Shown here: piece by piece, positions 17,955 to 27,100 of the stretch | How the letters are laid out: every line of letters begins with the position of its first letter | Numbering within the stretch: the stretch's first letter is position 1 | From: Winogradskyella eximia | GTDB lineage: Bacteria > Bacteroidota > Bacteroidia > Flavobacteriales > Flavobacteriaceae | Length of the DNA: 64,000 nucleotides | Assembly (NCBI RefSeq): GCF_003386165.1 | Contig: NZ_QRDV01000001.1 | Coordinates: 862,085-926,084, forward strand | Direction of reading: 5' to 3' | Made by a program: the position numbers and the translations under genes | Notes under the pieces: generated by a model | Told to the model about the DNA's origin: nothing | The model's input: the letters and a program-made list of their open reading frames with translations, nothing else | Databases searched by the model: none

Positions 17955-19517
17955 ATGTCAACAGCTATTAAACAACCGCATCAAAAAGAACTATTTGGGC
18001 ATCCAGTGGGTCTTTATGTTTTATTCTTTACAGAAATGTGGGAGCGTTTTTCATATTACGGTATGCGAGCACTACTTGTAATATATATGATTGCTCAAGC
18101 AAATCATAAAGATGGTCCAGGATTAGGATGGACTGAATTAGAAGCTTATCAATTATATGGCTGGTATGTAATGTTAGTGTATGTGGTTTCAATACCAGGA
18201 GGTATTTTGGCAGATAAAGTGCTTGGTCAGAAAAAAACGGTCATGTTGGGTGCCTTTATTTTAGTTTTAGGGCATGGTACTCTAGCAATAGATGCACCTT
18301 GGGCATTTTTTGTTGGGTTAGGTTTAATTATTTTAGGAGTTGGTTGTTTAAAGCCAAACATTTCTACAATGGTTGGTGGTTTGTATAAGAAAGGAGATAT
18401 TAGGAGAGATAAAGGCTTTTCTATTTTTTACATTGGAATAAATTTAGGATCATTACTAGCAACATCTATTATAGGTATTGTTGTTGCAAAATGGGGTTGG
18501 CATGCAGGTTTTGGATTAGCAGGTATAGCGATGTTATTTGGATTGTTAGTTTACATATTTGGACAAAAATTCATTTCACATGTTGGAAATAAACCAACAG
18601 TTGAAGAGAAAAAGGAAGATGTTTCTATAATGAAAATCTTTTCTAATATTATTAAATCACCAATGCAATTAGCCATTTTTGCAGTTTTATTAGCGTTTTC
18701 AATTTATGTAGGCTTTACAAAAGAAGGCGTAGATCATTGGGGTTATGGAGCTTTGTTTATCTTTCTTTCTTTTGTTGTAGGATTAATGATGATGATTTTT
18801 AAGAGCTTAGAGACTCAAATACTGAAGGATCGTTTCTTAGTATTATTATTGTCCTTTTTATTAGTTATTGTTTTTTGGGGAGCTTTTGAACAAGCAGGTG
18901 GTTTGATGAGTGTTTATACAGAACAAAAAACAGATAGAATGCTATTTGGATGGCTAGTGCCAACACCAATGTTTCAAGGTTTAAATGCTGGATTTATCAT
19001 TTTACTTGCTGTTTGGGTCGCAAACATATGGGCAAAACGCAAACTAAAAAACAAAGAAGCTTCGTCATTGTTTAAAATGGCAACTGGAACAATTATAATG
19101 GGATTAGGATTTGTGTTTATGATTTTTGCTGTAAGAGAGTACGAAGCAAATGGAAGCTCAGGAATGCAATGGTTAGTTTTAGCATATTTATTTCACACTA
19201 TTGGTGAGTTGTGTTCTTCACCAGTATCATTATCATTTGTTACAAAATTAGCACCAGTAAAATATGCTTCTTTAATGATGGGATTGTATTTTGCTGCAAC
19301 TGGACTTGGTGGAAAAGTGGCAGGGATTTTAGGTGAAAAATCTGAAAGCTTTGGTGAATATGCTATATTCACAGGTATTGTAATCTTTACTGTTGCTTTT
19401 GGTTTGCTAGTGATTGCGCTATTAAAACCATTAAAAAGATTAACTCATGGAGCTGAAGATAATGAAGTTGAAATGAACACTGAAGAAGCTGAAGGTTTTG
19501 AATTAGCTGAAAACTAG
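17955..19517 (+). CDS. POT/PTR family peptide:H+ symporter (short paralog)
   Basis: This 520-residue protein has the POT signature near the N-terminus: LFFTEMWERFSYYGMRALLV, including the ExxERFxYY proton-coupling motif. It has 12-14 hydrophobic helices. FYIGINLGSLLA matches the second family signature (FYxxINxGSL). It should import di- and tripeptides with protons. It lies 50 bp after the DPP-IV-like peptidase, which would generate its substrates, and 65 bp before a second POT gene. Tandem duplication is evident from the shared openings of the two proteins. Confidence 0.93.
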   Translation: MSTAIKQPHQKELFGHPVGLYVLFFTEMWERFSYYGMRALLVIYMIAQANHKDGPGLGWTELEAYQLYGWYVMLVYVVSIPGGILADKVLGQKKTVMLGAFILVLGHGTLAIDAPWAFFVGLGLIILGVGCLKPNISTMVGGLYKKGDIRRDKGFSIFYIGINLGSLLATSIIGIVVAKWGWHAGFGLAGIAMLFGLLVYIFGQKFISHVGNKPTVEEKKEDVSIMKIFSNIIKSPMQLAIFAVLLAFSIYVGFTKEGVDHWGYGALFIFLSFVVGLMMMIFKSLETQILKDRFLVLLLSFLLVIVFWGAFEQAGGLMSVYTEQKTDRMLFGWLVPTPMFQGLNAGFIILLAVWVANIWAKRKLKNKEASSLFKMATGTIIMGLGFVFMIFAVREYEANGSSGMQWLVLAYLFHTIGELCSSPVSLSFVTKLAPVKYASLMMGLYFAATGLGGKVAGILGEKSESFGEYAIFTGIVIFTVAFGLLVIALLKPLKRLTHGAEDNEVEMNTEEAEGFELAEN

Positions 19518-19582
19518 AATATAATTAAAATAACCCTTATAGAATTCTACCTTAAGAATTCATCCTAACTAAATTATTTTTT

Positions 19583-21703
19583 ATGAATACAGACATCGAA
19601 AATCTATTTAAAGACAAAGTTCTTGGTCATCCTGCAGGACTTTTTGTTTTGTTTTTTACTGAAATGTGGGAGCGCTTTTCATTCTACGGAATGCGTGTAC
19701 TACTTGTTAATTTTCTTACTATGGCAGCTATAGGCTACAATCCAGGTTGGGAATGGACAGTAGAGAATGCAGGTGCACTTTTTGGAACTTATGCGATGTT
19801 ACTATATATCACACCAATAATAGGTGGTTGGCTAGCAGATAAATATACAGGGTATAGAGCTGCAGTTATTATTGGATCGTTAATAATGACGGCTGGACAC
19901 GCTTCTATGGCTTTAGAAACTGAGTTCTCATTGTACTTTGGATTGTTTCTTTTAGTCGTAGGAACTGGTTTCTTTAAACCAACAATGACGTCTATTATTT
20001 CAGATATGTACAAAAAGAACCCAGAAAAGAAAGATGGTGCTTATACCATTTATTATATGGGTGTAAATGCAGGTGCATTTTTCGGAATGATGCTTTGTGG
20101 TTACTTAGCTGAGAAAGTAGGTTGGGCTTATGGATTTGGATTGGCAGGAATTTTTATGCTATTAGGAACGATTCAGTTTTGGTTAGCAGGTCCATTATTT
20201 GGAAAAATTGGTGCTAAACCATCTAAAGTACATGAAGTAGAATTACCTCAAAATATTAATGAAGAAAGTGTTGAGATCTCTGAAGAGGATCAAGAAGAAC
20301 GTCCTAATCCTTTTACTACTTTAGATAAAGTCTTAATTGTTATAGCATCAATAATAGGTTTAGGTTATGCAATTAACGATCCTATGTCTAAAATTGCAGG
20401 TGTAGATATGTTCTCCTTTTTACAAATAGGTGATTTTGAAGGGCAATATACAGCCGTTTTATTTGCTTTAGCGCTATTCTTAGTGTTAGTAATTGGTCGT
20501 ATTTTAAGATATACAGCTATCGTAAGAGATAGAATGATTGCTTTTATAGTATTTGCATTCTTTACGGTATTCTTTTGGATGTCTTTTGAGCAAGGTGCCT
20601 CATCATTAGTGATTTTTGCTAGAGATAATGTAGATAGATTATTGAGCGGAAGTGCTGCGACAATATTCAATATTGTAAATACATTATTAACTGTTATTCC
20701 TTTGATTATTATTTCTTATGTTCTTTATATTTTATGGAAGAAAACATTTAAGAAAATACCAGGTTCTAATATTGTACTAGTGATTTGTTTCTTATTAATG
20801 TGGGGAATTGTTGGATGGATGTTAAATAGAGATTATAATACTACGGCTTACGATGTGAGTTATAGTGCTATTGAGCAACCAGAATTAGATGATAAAGGAG
20901 AGCAAGTTAAAAATGACAAAGGTGTGTTACAATTTAAATATATACCTGTTACTCAAAGTACAGTTACTAATCCGTCACAAAAAGTTGTAACAAAAACAAT
21001 TACTGTTGGAGAACCTTATGCAGATTATAAAGTTGGTGATAGCAAAATTCTTATTAATAAGAATAAGGAATTAACTGAATTCTCATTTGTGTCTTCCGAT
21101 GACAAAAAAGCTGAGTTAGTTGCTAATGCGAAGAGTTTAGGTAGAGATACCGGATTTGTAGATGCAACAGTGACTAAAGTTAGAGATAACGAGGTTGAAA
21201 TTACAGTATCTTGGTTTAGTATTTTAAACTCATTCTTTATTATTGTATTTGCTTCATTCTTTTCCAAATGGTGGGAAAGTAAATACAACCCAAGTGCGGC
21301 AACAAAATATGCTTTGGGATTATGTACTATGGGACTTGGTTTTGGTTTATTAGCCTTTGGTGCTTTTGGTCTTGTAGATGGTGTAAAAGTAAGTATGGTT
21401 TGGCTGATATTAGCTTATCTATTCCATACACTCGGTGAGCTCTGTTTATCTCCGGTAGGTTTATCTTATGTAAGTAAATTGGTGCCAGGCAGAATGATTG
21501 CACTTATGTTTGGTATGTGGTATTTAGCCATTGCTATTGGTAATAAGTTAGCAGCTGTGGTTGGTGGACAAATTGAAAATATTACTAAGGAATATAGCTT
21601 ATCTACATTCTTCTTAATATTTACTATTGTACCAATCATCGCAGGACTTATAATATTCGTATTAAATCCAGTATTGAAAAAATTAATGCACGGTGTGCGT
21701 TAA
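19583..21703 (+). CDS. POT/PTR family peptide transporter with a large periplasmic insertion
   Basis: The product is 706 residues, roughly 180 more than its upstream paralog. It opens with the same LFFTEMWERFSFYGMRVLLV motif and has YYMGVNAGAFFG in place of the second POT signature. The extra length is mainly a polar segment at about residues 413-541, between two transmembrane helices. This segment has repeated Lys/Asp/Glu-rich stretches and no helix. A second, shorter polar insertion lies near residues 220-245. Transport of oligopeptides is the expected role, and the insert may be an extracytoplasmic domain. A terminator follows at 21726. Confidence 0.9.
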   Translation: MNTDIENLFKDKVLGHPAGLFVLFFTEMWERFSFYGMRVLLVNFLTMAAIGYNPGWEWTVENAGALFGTYAMLLYITPIIGGWLADKYTGYRAAVIIGSLIMTAGHASMALETEFSLYFGLFLLVVGTGFFKPTMTSIISDMYKKNPEKKDGAYTIYYMGVNAGAFFGMMLCGYLAEKVGWAYGFGLAGIFMLLGTIQFWLAGPLFGKIGAKPSKVHEVELPQNINEESVEISEEDQEERPNPFTTLDKVLIVIASIIGLGYAINDPMSKIAGVDMFSFLQIGDFEGQYTAVLFALALFLVLVIGRILRYTAIVRDRMIAFIVFAFFTVFFWMSFEQGASSLVIFARDNVDRLLSGSAATIFNIVNTLLTVIPLIIISYVLYILWKKTFKKIPGSNIVLVICFLLMWGIVGWMLNRDYNTTAYDVSYSAIEQPELDDKGEQVKNDKGVLQFKYIPVTQSTVTNPSQKVVTKTITVGEPYADYKVGDSKILINKNKELTEFSFVSSDDKKAELVANAKSLGRDTGFVDATVTKVRDNEVEITVSWFSILNSFFIIVFASFFSKWWESKYNPSAATKYALGLCTMGLGFGLLAFGAFGLVDGVKVSMVWLILAYLFHTLGELCLSPVGLSYVSKLVPGRMIALMFGMWYLAIAIGNKLAAVVGGQIENITKEYSLSTFFLIFTIVPIIAGLIIFVLNPVLKKLMHGVR

Positions 21704-21725
21704 GCAAAACCGTTAAAAATATCTA

Positions 21726-21753
21726 AAATGCTCCTGTTTAGGAGCATTTTTTG
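21726..21753 (+). terminator. Rho-independent terminator after the POT pair
   Basis: AAATGCTCC and GGAGCATTT form a perfect 9-bp stem with a 6-nt loop, ending in a T-run. It lies 22 bp after the second POT stop and closes the peptidase-transporter operon. Confidence 0.85.
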
Positions 21754-21786
21754 TAAGTTCGGCTCATTATTTGCAACAAATCGAAT

Positions 21787-22338
21787 ATGATGAAAAAAAT
21801 AACATTAGGATTAATAGCTGTTTTTGTGTTTTCATTGACAGCAATGGCACAAGAGATTAATTGGGTAACTATGGATGAAGCTTTAGAACTTCAGAAAAAG
21901 GAACCTAAAAAGATATTTATGGATGTTTATACCAATTGGTGTGGGCCATGTAAAATGTTAGATAAAAATACATTTCATAATCCTGATGTTGCAGCTTATG
22001 TGAATAAGCATTATTACGCTGTGAAGTTTAATGCCGAAGGCAACTCTACGGTAACTTATAAGGATAATACATTCGGAAATCCAAATTATGATGCATCAAA
22101 AGCAAACAGAAGAAATAGTGCACACGAATTTTCGAGATACTTACAAGTTAAAGCATATCCTACTATGGTATTTTTTGATGAAGAAGGCAATGTGATTTCT
22201 CCTGTTCAAGGATATTTAAAACCGCAACAGTTAGAGTTGTATTTAAAGATTTTTGAAAGTGATAAGTATAAGGAAATGACAACACAAGAGCAGTTTAATG
22301 AGTATTACAAATCATTCAAACCAGAATTTAAGGAATAA
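21787..22338 (+). CDS. secreted thioredoxin-fold protein
   Basis: This 183-residue protein has a signal peptide (MMKKITLGLIAVFVFSLTAMAQ). Its thioredoxin-like domain carries WCGPCK (Cys52, Cys55) in the order seen in thioredoxin_7/DsbD-gamma-like proteins, followed by a cis-Pro loop at AYPTMVFFDEEG. It probably reduces or isomerises disulfides in the periplasm. Partner proteins are not evident. It converges on comEC with only 5 bp between the two stops. Confidence 0.88.
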   Translation: MMKKITLGLIAVFVFSLTAMAQEINWVTMDEALELQKKEPKKIFMDVYTNWCGPCKMLDKNTFHNPDVAAYVNKHYYAVKFNAEGNSTVTYKDNTFGNPNYDASKANRRNSAHEFSRYLQVKAYPTMVFFDEEGNVISPVQGYLKPQQLELYLKIFESDKYKEMTTQEQFNEYYKSFKPEFKE

Positions 22339-22343
22339 AAAAT

Positions 22344-24374
22344 CTATTCTATAATAAAGGCTCCCTTTTCGTTAGTTTGATGGAAAGGGATTTTTTTATG
22401 CTCACAACTGGCTTTCCAACGTTTTAAATAAGATTTATAGTTACTTGCATCTGCAATAATTTGTTGTGGTTGTAAGCTGTCGATTACTCTATTCAGATTG
22501 ATTTTTGGGGAATTTCGTAAAATGATGTAATTGGGTTTAAAGGTTAATCCTTTGTAAATACCTAAGCTATCAATGGAGAGAAAAGTCTTGTTATTGTATT
22601 GATAAACGGATTGTAAACTATCGCTGGCAACATTCGTTATAGATTCACCAACTTTGTAGTTTTTTATGGCATAATTTGATTTCAGCATAGTAGAATCTAA
22701 ATTATGATACAACGCTAAGTTATCATTCTTTTTGATACCAATCATAGAATAACGACTCTTATTAAACACAACAAAAGCATCATTTTGAGTCTCAAATGTA
22801 TTGTAAATGAAAACACTTTGTAATCCAATTAAAGCAATCAAACTTATGGCTGTCCATTTAAAATTTCGGAATTTATAAAGTTGAACCAAGGCCACAATAA
22901 TCAAATAGCACGTAATAACTTGAAGTAAGGTAAACGGAATATCTCTAAACAGAAAATCTTCAAATTGAGCTATCCAAGCGATAAAATGATTTAAACTTTC
23001 AATAATAAAACTATAAGTTATTACAATTGGCTTTGGTAGAAAACCTATTAAAGCAAATGCAATAACTAGTAATCCAAGGCCAAGAATCAAGCCTAAAAAA
23101 GGAATAACAACAATATTAGAAATAAAAAATAAACCCGGAAACTGATGAAAATAGAATAAGCTAATCGGCACAACTCCCACTTGTGCAGCTAAAGTTACAG
23201 TGAGTATTTGCCATAATTTATCGGTTAGATAATATTTAGTTTTCCAAAGTTTATATATCGTTGGTTGCACGCTAACAATACCTAAAACGGCTAAATAACT
23301 CATTTGAAAGCCTACAGAAAATAGAAATGAGGGTTCAAAGAGTAAGATTACAAATGCAGATATTACTAATGTATTATAAATGTTTGTGGGCCTTTTGAGG
23401 TGCATAGCAATACTAATGATACTAAACATTGTCACGGCTCTAGTAACAGAAGGAGATAGGCCAGCAACTACAGCAAAACTCCAAAGTATACTAACTAAAA
23501 TAAAGGGTCTAATAAAATGGCCATATTTTAGATACAGTAAAGGACTAAATACGAAATTTAGAATCCATAATAGTATACCAACATGTAATCCTGAAACGGC
23601 TAGGATATGTATAGTACCAGAGTTGACATAATTATTATAGATTGTTTTGTCAATCGTTTGTCTTTGGCCAAGTAATAATGCATTCATTATGCTAAGAACT
23701 TCGTCTTTAAATCCTGCTTCTATAAGTTTTGTGTTGATGGTTTGTCTCAATTGATCGGCATAACCATAAATAGTAGATTTAGAATCTGAAAGCTGTAAAA
23801 TATTATCAGAATTTAAGTAGAGTTGATGGTAAACTTGTTTCAATTCTAAATACTTGCTATAATCAAATTGGTATGGATTTAATGGTTTTTGAATTACTTT
23901 TAATTCAGTACTAGTAAATAATACATCATCAACATTAAAGAGGTTTGCGACACTATCGCGTCTCACATTAATAAGTAAATGACCTGTAGCTTCTTTGTTA
24001 TTAAACGATTTTATTCCAACAATATATTTATCATTATAAGCATCAGGCTTTAACCGCTTTTCAATTTGAAAAATAATAACATTTTGGTTTTCAAGATGGT
24101 TCTGATTTGAATAATGCTGAGGTCTTAATGTTTCGTTTTGAATATTGTAGGAAGTCATTCCAATTCCAATCATACAGAAGCATGCTAGAATTCCGAAAAG
24201 TGGTGATTTATTGATTTTAGATCTTAATATTAGCCAATAGATTCCAGCCGATATTACTAAACCGATAGTGATGTATAAAATGGATTGGAAACTAAGCTTT
24301 GCGAAATGAGCTGAAAGGATTCCAATAACCAAACAAATGGTCAGTTTTATAATGGTAAAATTTAGTAACTTCAT
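22344..24374 (-). CDS. comEC: ComEC/Rec2-related DNA-uptake channel
   Basis: The 676-residue product shows an N-terminal DUF4131 part with two or three helices and a beta segment (residues about 1-165). The Competence domain follows, with LLGQRQTI and SGTIHILAVSGLHVGILLWILN, and many helices. The C-terminal part (about residues 545-676) is short and has no metallo-beta-lactamase HxHxDH motif that I can see, unlike B. subtilis ComEC. It would carry single-stranded DNA across the inner membrane, though competence in the host is unproven. It shares a minus-strand block with a C40 peptidase, lpxB and surE. Confidence 0.9.
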   Translation of the reverse strand: MKLLNFTIIKLTICLVIGILSAHFAKLSFQSILYITIGLVISAGIYWLILRSKINKSPLFGILACFCMIGIGMTSYNIQNETLRPQHYSNQNHLENQNVIIFQIEKRLKPDAYNDKYIVGIKSFNNKEATGHLLINVRRDSVANLFNVDDVLFTSTELKVIQKPLNPYQFDYSKYLELKQVYHQLYLNSDNILQLSDSKSTIYGYADQLRQTINTKLIEAGFKDEVLSIMNALLLGQRQTIDKTIYNNYVNSGTIHILAVSGLHVGILLWILNFVFSPLLYLKYGHFIRPFILVSILWSFAVVAGLSPSVTRAVTMFSIISIAMHLKRPTNIYNTLVISAFVILLFEPSFLFSVGFQMSYLAVLGIVSVQPTIYKLWKTKYYLTDKLWQILTVTLAAQVGVVPISLFYFHQFPGLFFISNIVVIPFLGLILGLGLLVIAFALIGFLPKPIVITYSFIIESLNHFIAWIAQFEDFLFRDIPFTLLQVITCYLIIVALVQLYKFRNFKWTAISLIALIGLQSVFIYNTFETQNDAFVVFNKSRYSMIGIKKNDNLALYHNLDSTMLKSNYAIKNYKVGESITNVASDSLQSVYQYNNKTFLSIDSLGIYKGLTFKPNYIILRNSPKINLNRVIDSLQPQQIIADASNYKSYLKRWKASCEHKKIPFHQTNEKGAFIIE

Positions 24375-24406
24375 GATTGTGAGTTACTAATATAATAAAA
24401 ATGTAT

Positions 24407-24916
24407 TTACAAGACGCGTCTAGCTTGTACAAAAGAGAAATACCAATATTTTTCAGCTAACGAAGAAATCATTACACCTCTGCTACTAGACGCATGTATA
24501 AATTCTACATTGCCAGTCCTTACATTAGTAACAATACCAACATGATTCACTTTTCGGCTATTTTTCTTAGTCGCAAAAAACACCAAATCGCCAACATTTA
24601 CTTCTTTAACGTCTATCCAATCTCCTGTACCTTGCAGTCCTGATGTTGTTCTAGGTAAATTGACATTATGCTTTTTGTAGCTGGTGTAGATTAAACCAGA
24701 ACAGTCCATACCTTTTTTTGTTGTACCACCATATTTATATCGTGTACCATCAAAAGTTTTGGCATATTTTACAATAGTTTCAGCTTCAGCAGTTGGTTTT
24801 GCAGTAGTATTGACTTTTACAGAAGGTGTTGAGCTTTTTCTGCTTGAATACGATTTTTTGGATTTACAGCTGGTCGCTAGAAAAATTATAAGTAGAATTG
24901 GTAAAATTTGTTTCAT
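24407..24916 (-). CDS. C40 (NlpC/P60) peptidase lipoprotein
   Basis: This 169-residue protein has a lipoprotein signal (MKQILPILLIIFLATSC) and a low-complexity Ser/Lys linker. The NlpC/P60 domain has catalytic Cys in DCSGLI, His in VNHVGIV and a third polar residue in HASSSRG. It should cut peptidoglycan stem peptides (gamma-D-Glu to DAP bond) while anchored to a membrane. Length and layout match E. coli Spr/MepS-type enzymes. It lies 32 bp from comEC and 15 bp from lpxB, all on the minus strand. Confidence 0.92.
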   Translation of the reverse strand: MKQILPILLIIFLATSCKSKKSYSSRKSSTPSVKVNTTAKPTAEAETIVKYAKTFDGTRYKYGGTTKKGMDCSGLIYTSYKKHNVNLPRTTSGLQGTGDWIDVKEVNVGDLVFFATKKNSRKVNHVGIVTNVRTGNVEFIHASSSRGVMISSLAEKYWYFSFVQARRVL

Positions 24917-24931
24917 TGGGTATATAAATGT

Positions 24932-26053
24932 TTATTGTATGGGATTCTTAACGGCATTGTAAATCAATTTAGCAGTATTTTCACTAGCTCCTCGACCTCC
25001 CAGAATTTGCTCTAATTCGTAATAATCTAAAAATAGTTGTTCTCGTTTTTCGGTGTTTAAAATAGCTGTTAATTCTTTTTTAAGCCTTTTTTTGTTTAAA
25101 TCTCCTTGTATTAATTCAGTAACCACTTCACGATCCATAATTAAATTTACCAATGAAATATATTTCAAGGTAATAATACGTTTTGCAATTTGATAAGAAA
25201 TTGCATTTGCTTTGTAGCAAACCACCTGAGGGACTTTAAATAAAGCAGTTTCAAGTGTTGCTGTACCAGAAGTGACAAGTGCTGCAGAAGAAATACTTAG
25301 TAAGTCGTATGTTTTATTAGAAATAAATTTAATGTTTTTCTTCTGAATGAAGCTTTGGTAAAACTCAAAATCTTGACTAGGTGCGCCAGCAATAACAAAT
25401 TGATAGTCTTTAAAATCATCCACCAAACTAAGCATAACACCAAGCATTTTTGTGATTTCTTGTTTTCTACTTCCTGGTAATAAGGCAATAATGGGTTGAT
25501 CACTTAGATTATTTTCTTTTCTGAAAATATCCTCTTCAACTTGAGGTCTATCTGCAATAGCATCAATTAATGGATGTCCAACAAAATTAACCTCATAATT
25601 GTACTTTTTATAAAAGGCTTTTTCAAAAGGAAGGATGCAGTACATCGCATCAATATCGTGCTTTATTTTTTCAACTCTACTAGCTCTAGATGCCCAAACT
25701 TGTGGAGAAATATAATAATGCGTTTTGTAGTTAAGTGCTTTTGCCCATTTAGCAATTCTAAGATTAAAGCCAGAATTGTCAATAAAAATAATAACATCTG
25801 GCTGAAATTTTTGAATATCATTCTTGCAAAATTTTATATGACCTAACACTTTTCGGAGATTAAGAATGACCTCTGCAAAACCCATAAATTGGCGTTCCTT
25901 GTAATGCATTACCAATTCACCGCCTACTTGTTGCATAAGGTCTCCACCCCAAAATCTAATATCTGCTTCTTTATCTTGTTTAAACAGAGCTTTCATTAGA
26001 TTTGAGCCGTGTAAATCGCCCGAAGCTTCTCCTGAAATGATATAATATTTCAA
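24932..26053 (-). CDS. lpxB: lipid-A-disaccharide synthase
   Basis: At 373 residues this is full length for LpxB (GT19). Signature parts are the N-terminal YYIISGEASGDLHGSNLMKAL, the Gly-rich FWGGDLMQQVGGELV, FIDNSGFNLRIAKWAK, YISPQVWASRASRV, ALLPGSRKQEI and TSGTATLETALF. It condenses UDP-2,3-diacylglucosamine with lipid X to make the lipid A disaccharide at the inner membrane. It is 18 bp downstream of surE, as in other flavobacteria. Confidence 0.96.
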   Translation of the reverse strand: MKYYIISGEASGDLHGSNLMKALFKQDKEADIRFWGGDLMQQVGGELVMHYKERQFMGFAEVILNLRKVLGHIKFCKNDIQKFQPDVIIFIDNSGFNLRIAKWAKALNYKTHYYISPQVWASRASRVEKIKHDIDAMYCILPFEKAFYKKYNYEVNFVGHPLIDAIADRPQVEEDIFRKENNLSDQPIIALLPGSRKQEITKMLGVMLSLVDDFKDYQFVIAGAPSQDFEFYQSFIQKKNIKFISNKTYDLLSISSAALVTSGTATLETALFKVPQVVCYKANAISYQIAKRIITLKYISLVNLIMDREVVTELIQGDLNKKRLKKELTAILNTEKREQLFLDYYELEQILGGRGASENTAKLIYNAVKNPIQ

Positions 26054-26071
26054 CGTTATGTAATTTTTAAA

Positions 26072-26845
26072 TTAGTCATTCAAATTCCAAGTATTCAGTT
26101 TTTGGATAGTGTGGTGAGCTGTTAAATCAAAATGGACAGGCACCACAGAAACATAACCATGCTCTAAAGCCCATTCGTCGGTATCCTCACCTTTGTCCAT
26201 ATTTACAAATTTACCTGTTAACCAATAATATTCACGTCCCATTGGGTTGGTACGTTTATCAAATTCTTCTTTCCAATTGGCTTTTGCTTGTCTACAAACT
26301 TTTATACCCTTAATGGCTTCTTTTTCAAGATTTGGGAGATTTACGTTTAAAACAACACCTTCTGGTAATCCATTTTCTAAAACTTGTCTAGTGATGGTTT
26401 CTATAAAAGATTTGCAATGTTCAAAATTAGCATTCCAGTTATAATCTAAAAGTGAAAACCCAATAGCAGGTATTCCTTCAATACCAGCTTCTAAAGCAGC
26501 ACTCATGGTACCAGAATAAATAACGTTGATAGAAGAATTTGATCCATGGTTAATACCAGAAACACAAATATCTGGTCGCCTTCCTAAGATTTCATTTACA
26601 GCTATTTTTACACAATCGGCAGGTGTCCCAGAACAACTGTATTCTGATTGTTTTCCATCGATTGTCACTTTTTCTATATGCAAGGTAGAGTTAATTGTTA
26701 TGGCGTGTCCCATTGCACTTTGAGGACTATCTGGCGCAACAACAACCACATCTCCAATGGTGTTCATAACTGAAATTAAAGTTCTTATTCCAGGTGCAGT
26801 TATCCCATCATCGTTGGTAACTAATATTAAAGGTCGTTGAGACAT
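26072..26845 (-). CDS. surE: 5'/3'-nucleotidase SurE
   Basis: This 257-residue protein begins MSQRPLILVTNDDGITAPGI, with the metal-binding Asp-Asp pair. SGINHGSNSSINVIYSGT carries the conserved Asn, and PQSAMGHAIT the Ser loop. It removes phosphate from nucleoside 5'- and 3'-monophosphates in the cytoplasm. The start at 26845 (ATG) is preferred to the TTG at 26854, which only adds MYE. The start codon lies almost at the predicted transcription start of a CAAAGATT (minus AATCTTTG) box, so a very short leader is possible. Confidence 0.95.
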   Translation of the reverse strand: MSQRPLILVTNDDGITAPGIRTLISVMNTIGDVVVVAPDSPQSAMGHAITINSTLHIEKVTIDGKQSEYSCSGTPADCVKIAVNEILGRRPDICVSGINHGSNSSINVIYSGTMSAALEAGIEGIPAIGFSLLDYNWNANFEHCKSFIETITRQVLENGLPEGVVLNVNLPNLEKEAIKGIKVCRQAKANWKEEFDKRTNPMGREYYWLTGKFVNMDKGEDTDEWALEHGYVSVVPVHFDLTAHHTIQKLNTWNLND

Positions 26846-26925
26846 TTCGTACAAAGATTTATTGAATTGTAAAAATACTAAAAAGCTAACGTTTAATAAC
26901 TAATAACTGCTTTAACAAAAATTTA

Positions 26926-27036
26926 GTGCCTCTATTTTTTATGGCACGGTTTTTTCTCCTATTTTAGTGAAAAATTGAAAAGCCTACTTAAAAAGTAAAT
27001 AAATAGAATATGAACCGAGCCATAGATTCGGGTTCA
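26926..27036 (+). promoter_or_regulatory. leader region of the Prc protease gene with two hairpins
   Basis: AGTGCC (26925-26930) pairs with GGCAC (26943-26947) and is followed by GGTTTTTT, a weak terminator-like shape. A second hairpin, TGAACCGA with TTCGGGTTCA (27011-27036, one bulged G), follows. A 28-codon ORF opens at ATG 27010 and ends 4 bp before the protease ATG. This could be an attenuating leader, but none of it is proven. Confidence 0.3.
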
Positions 27037-27100
27037 ATTAGAGAATTCTGTTTAAGGGTGAGCACATTTTTACCAAATTATAAAATAAAAAATTAGAAAA

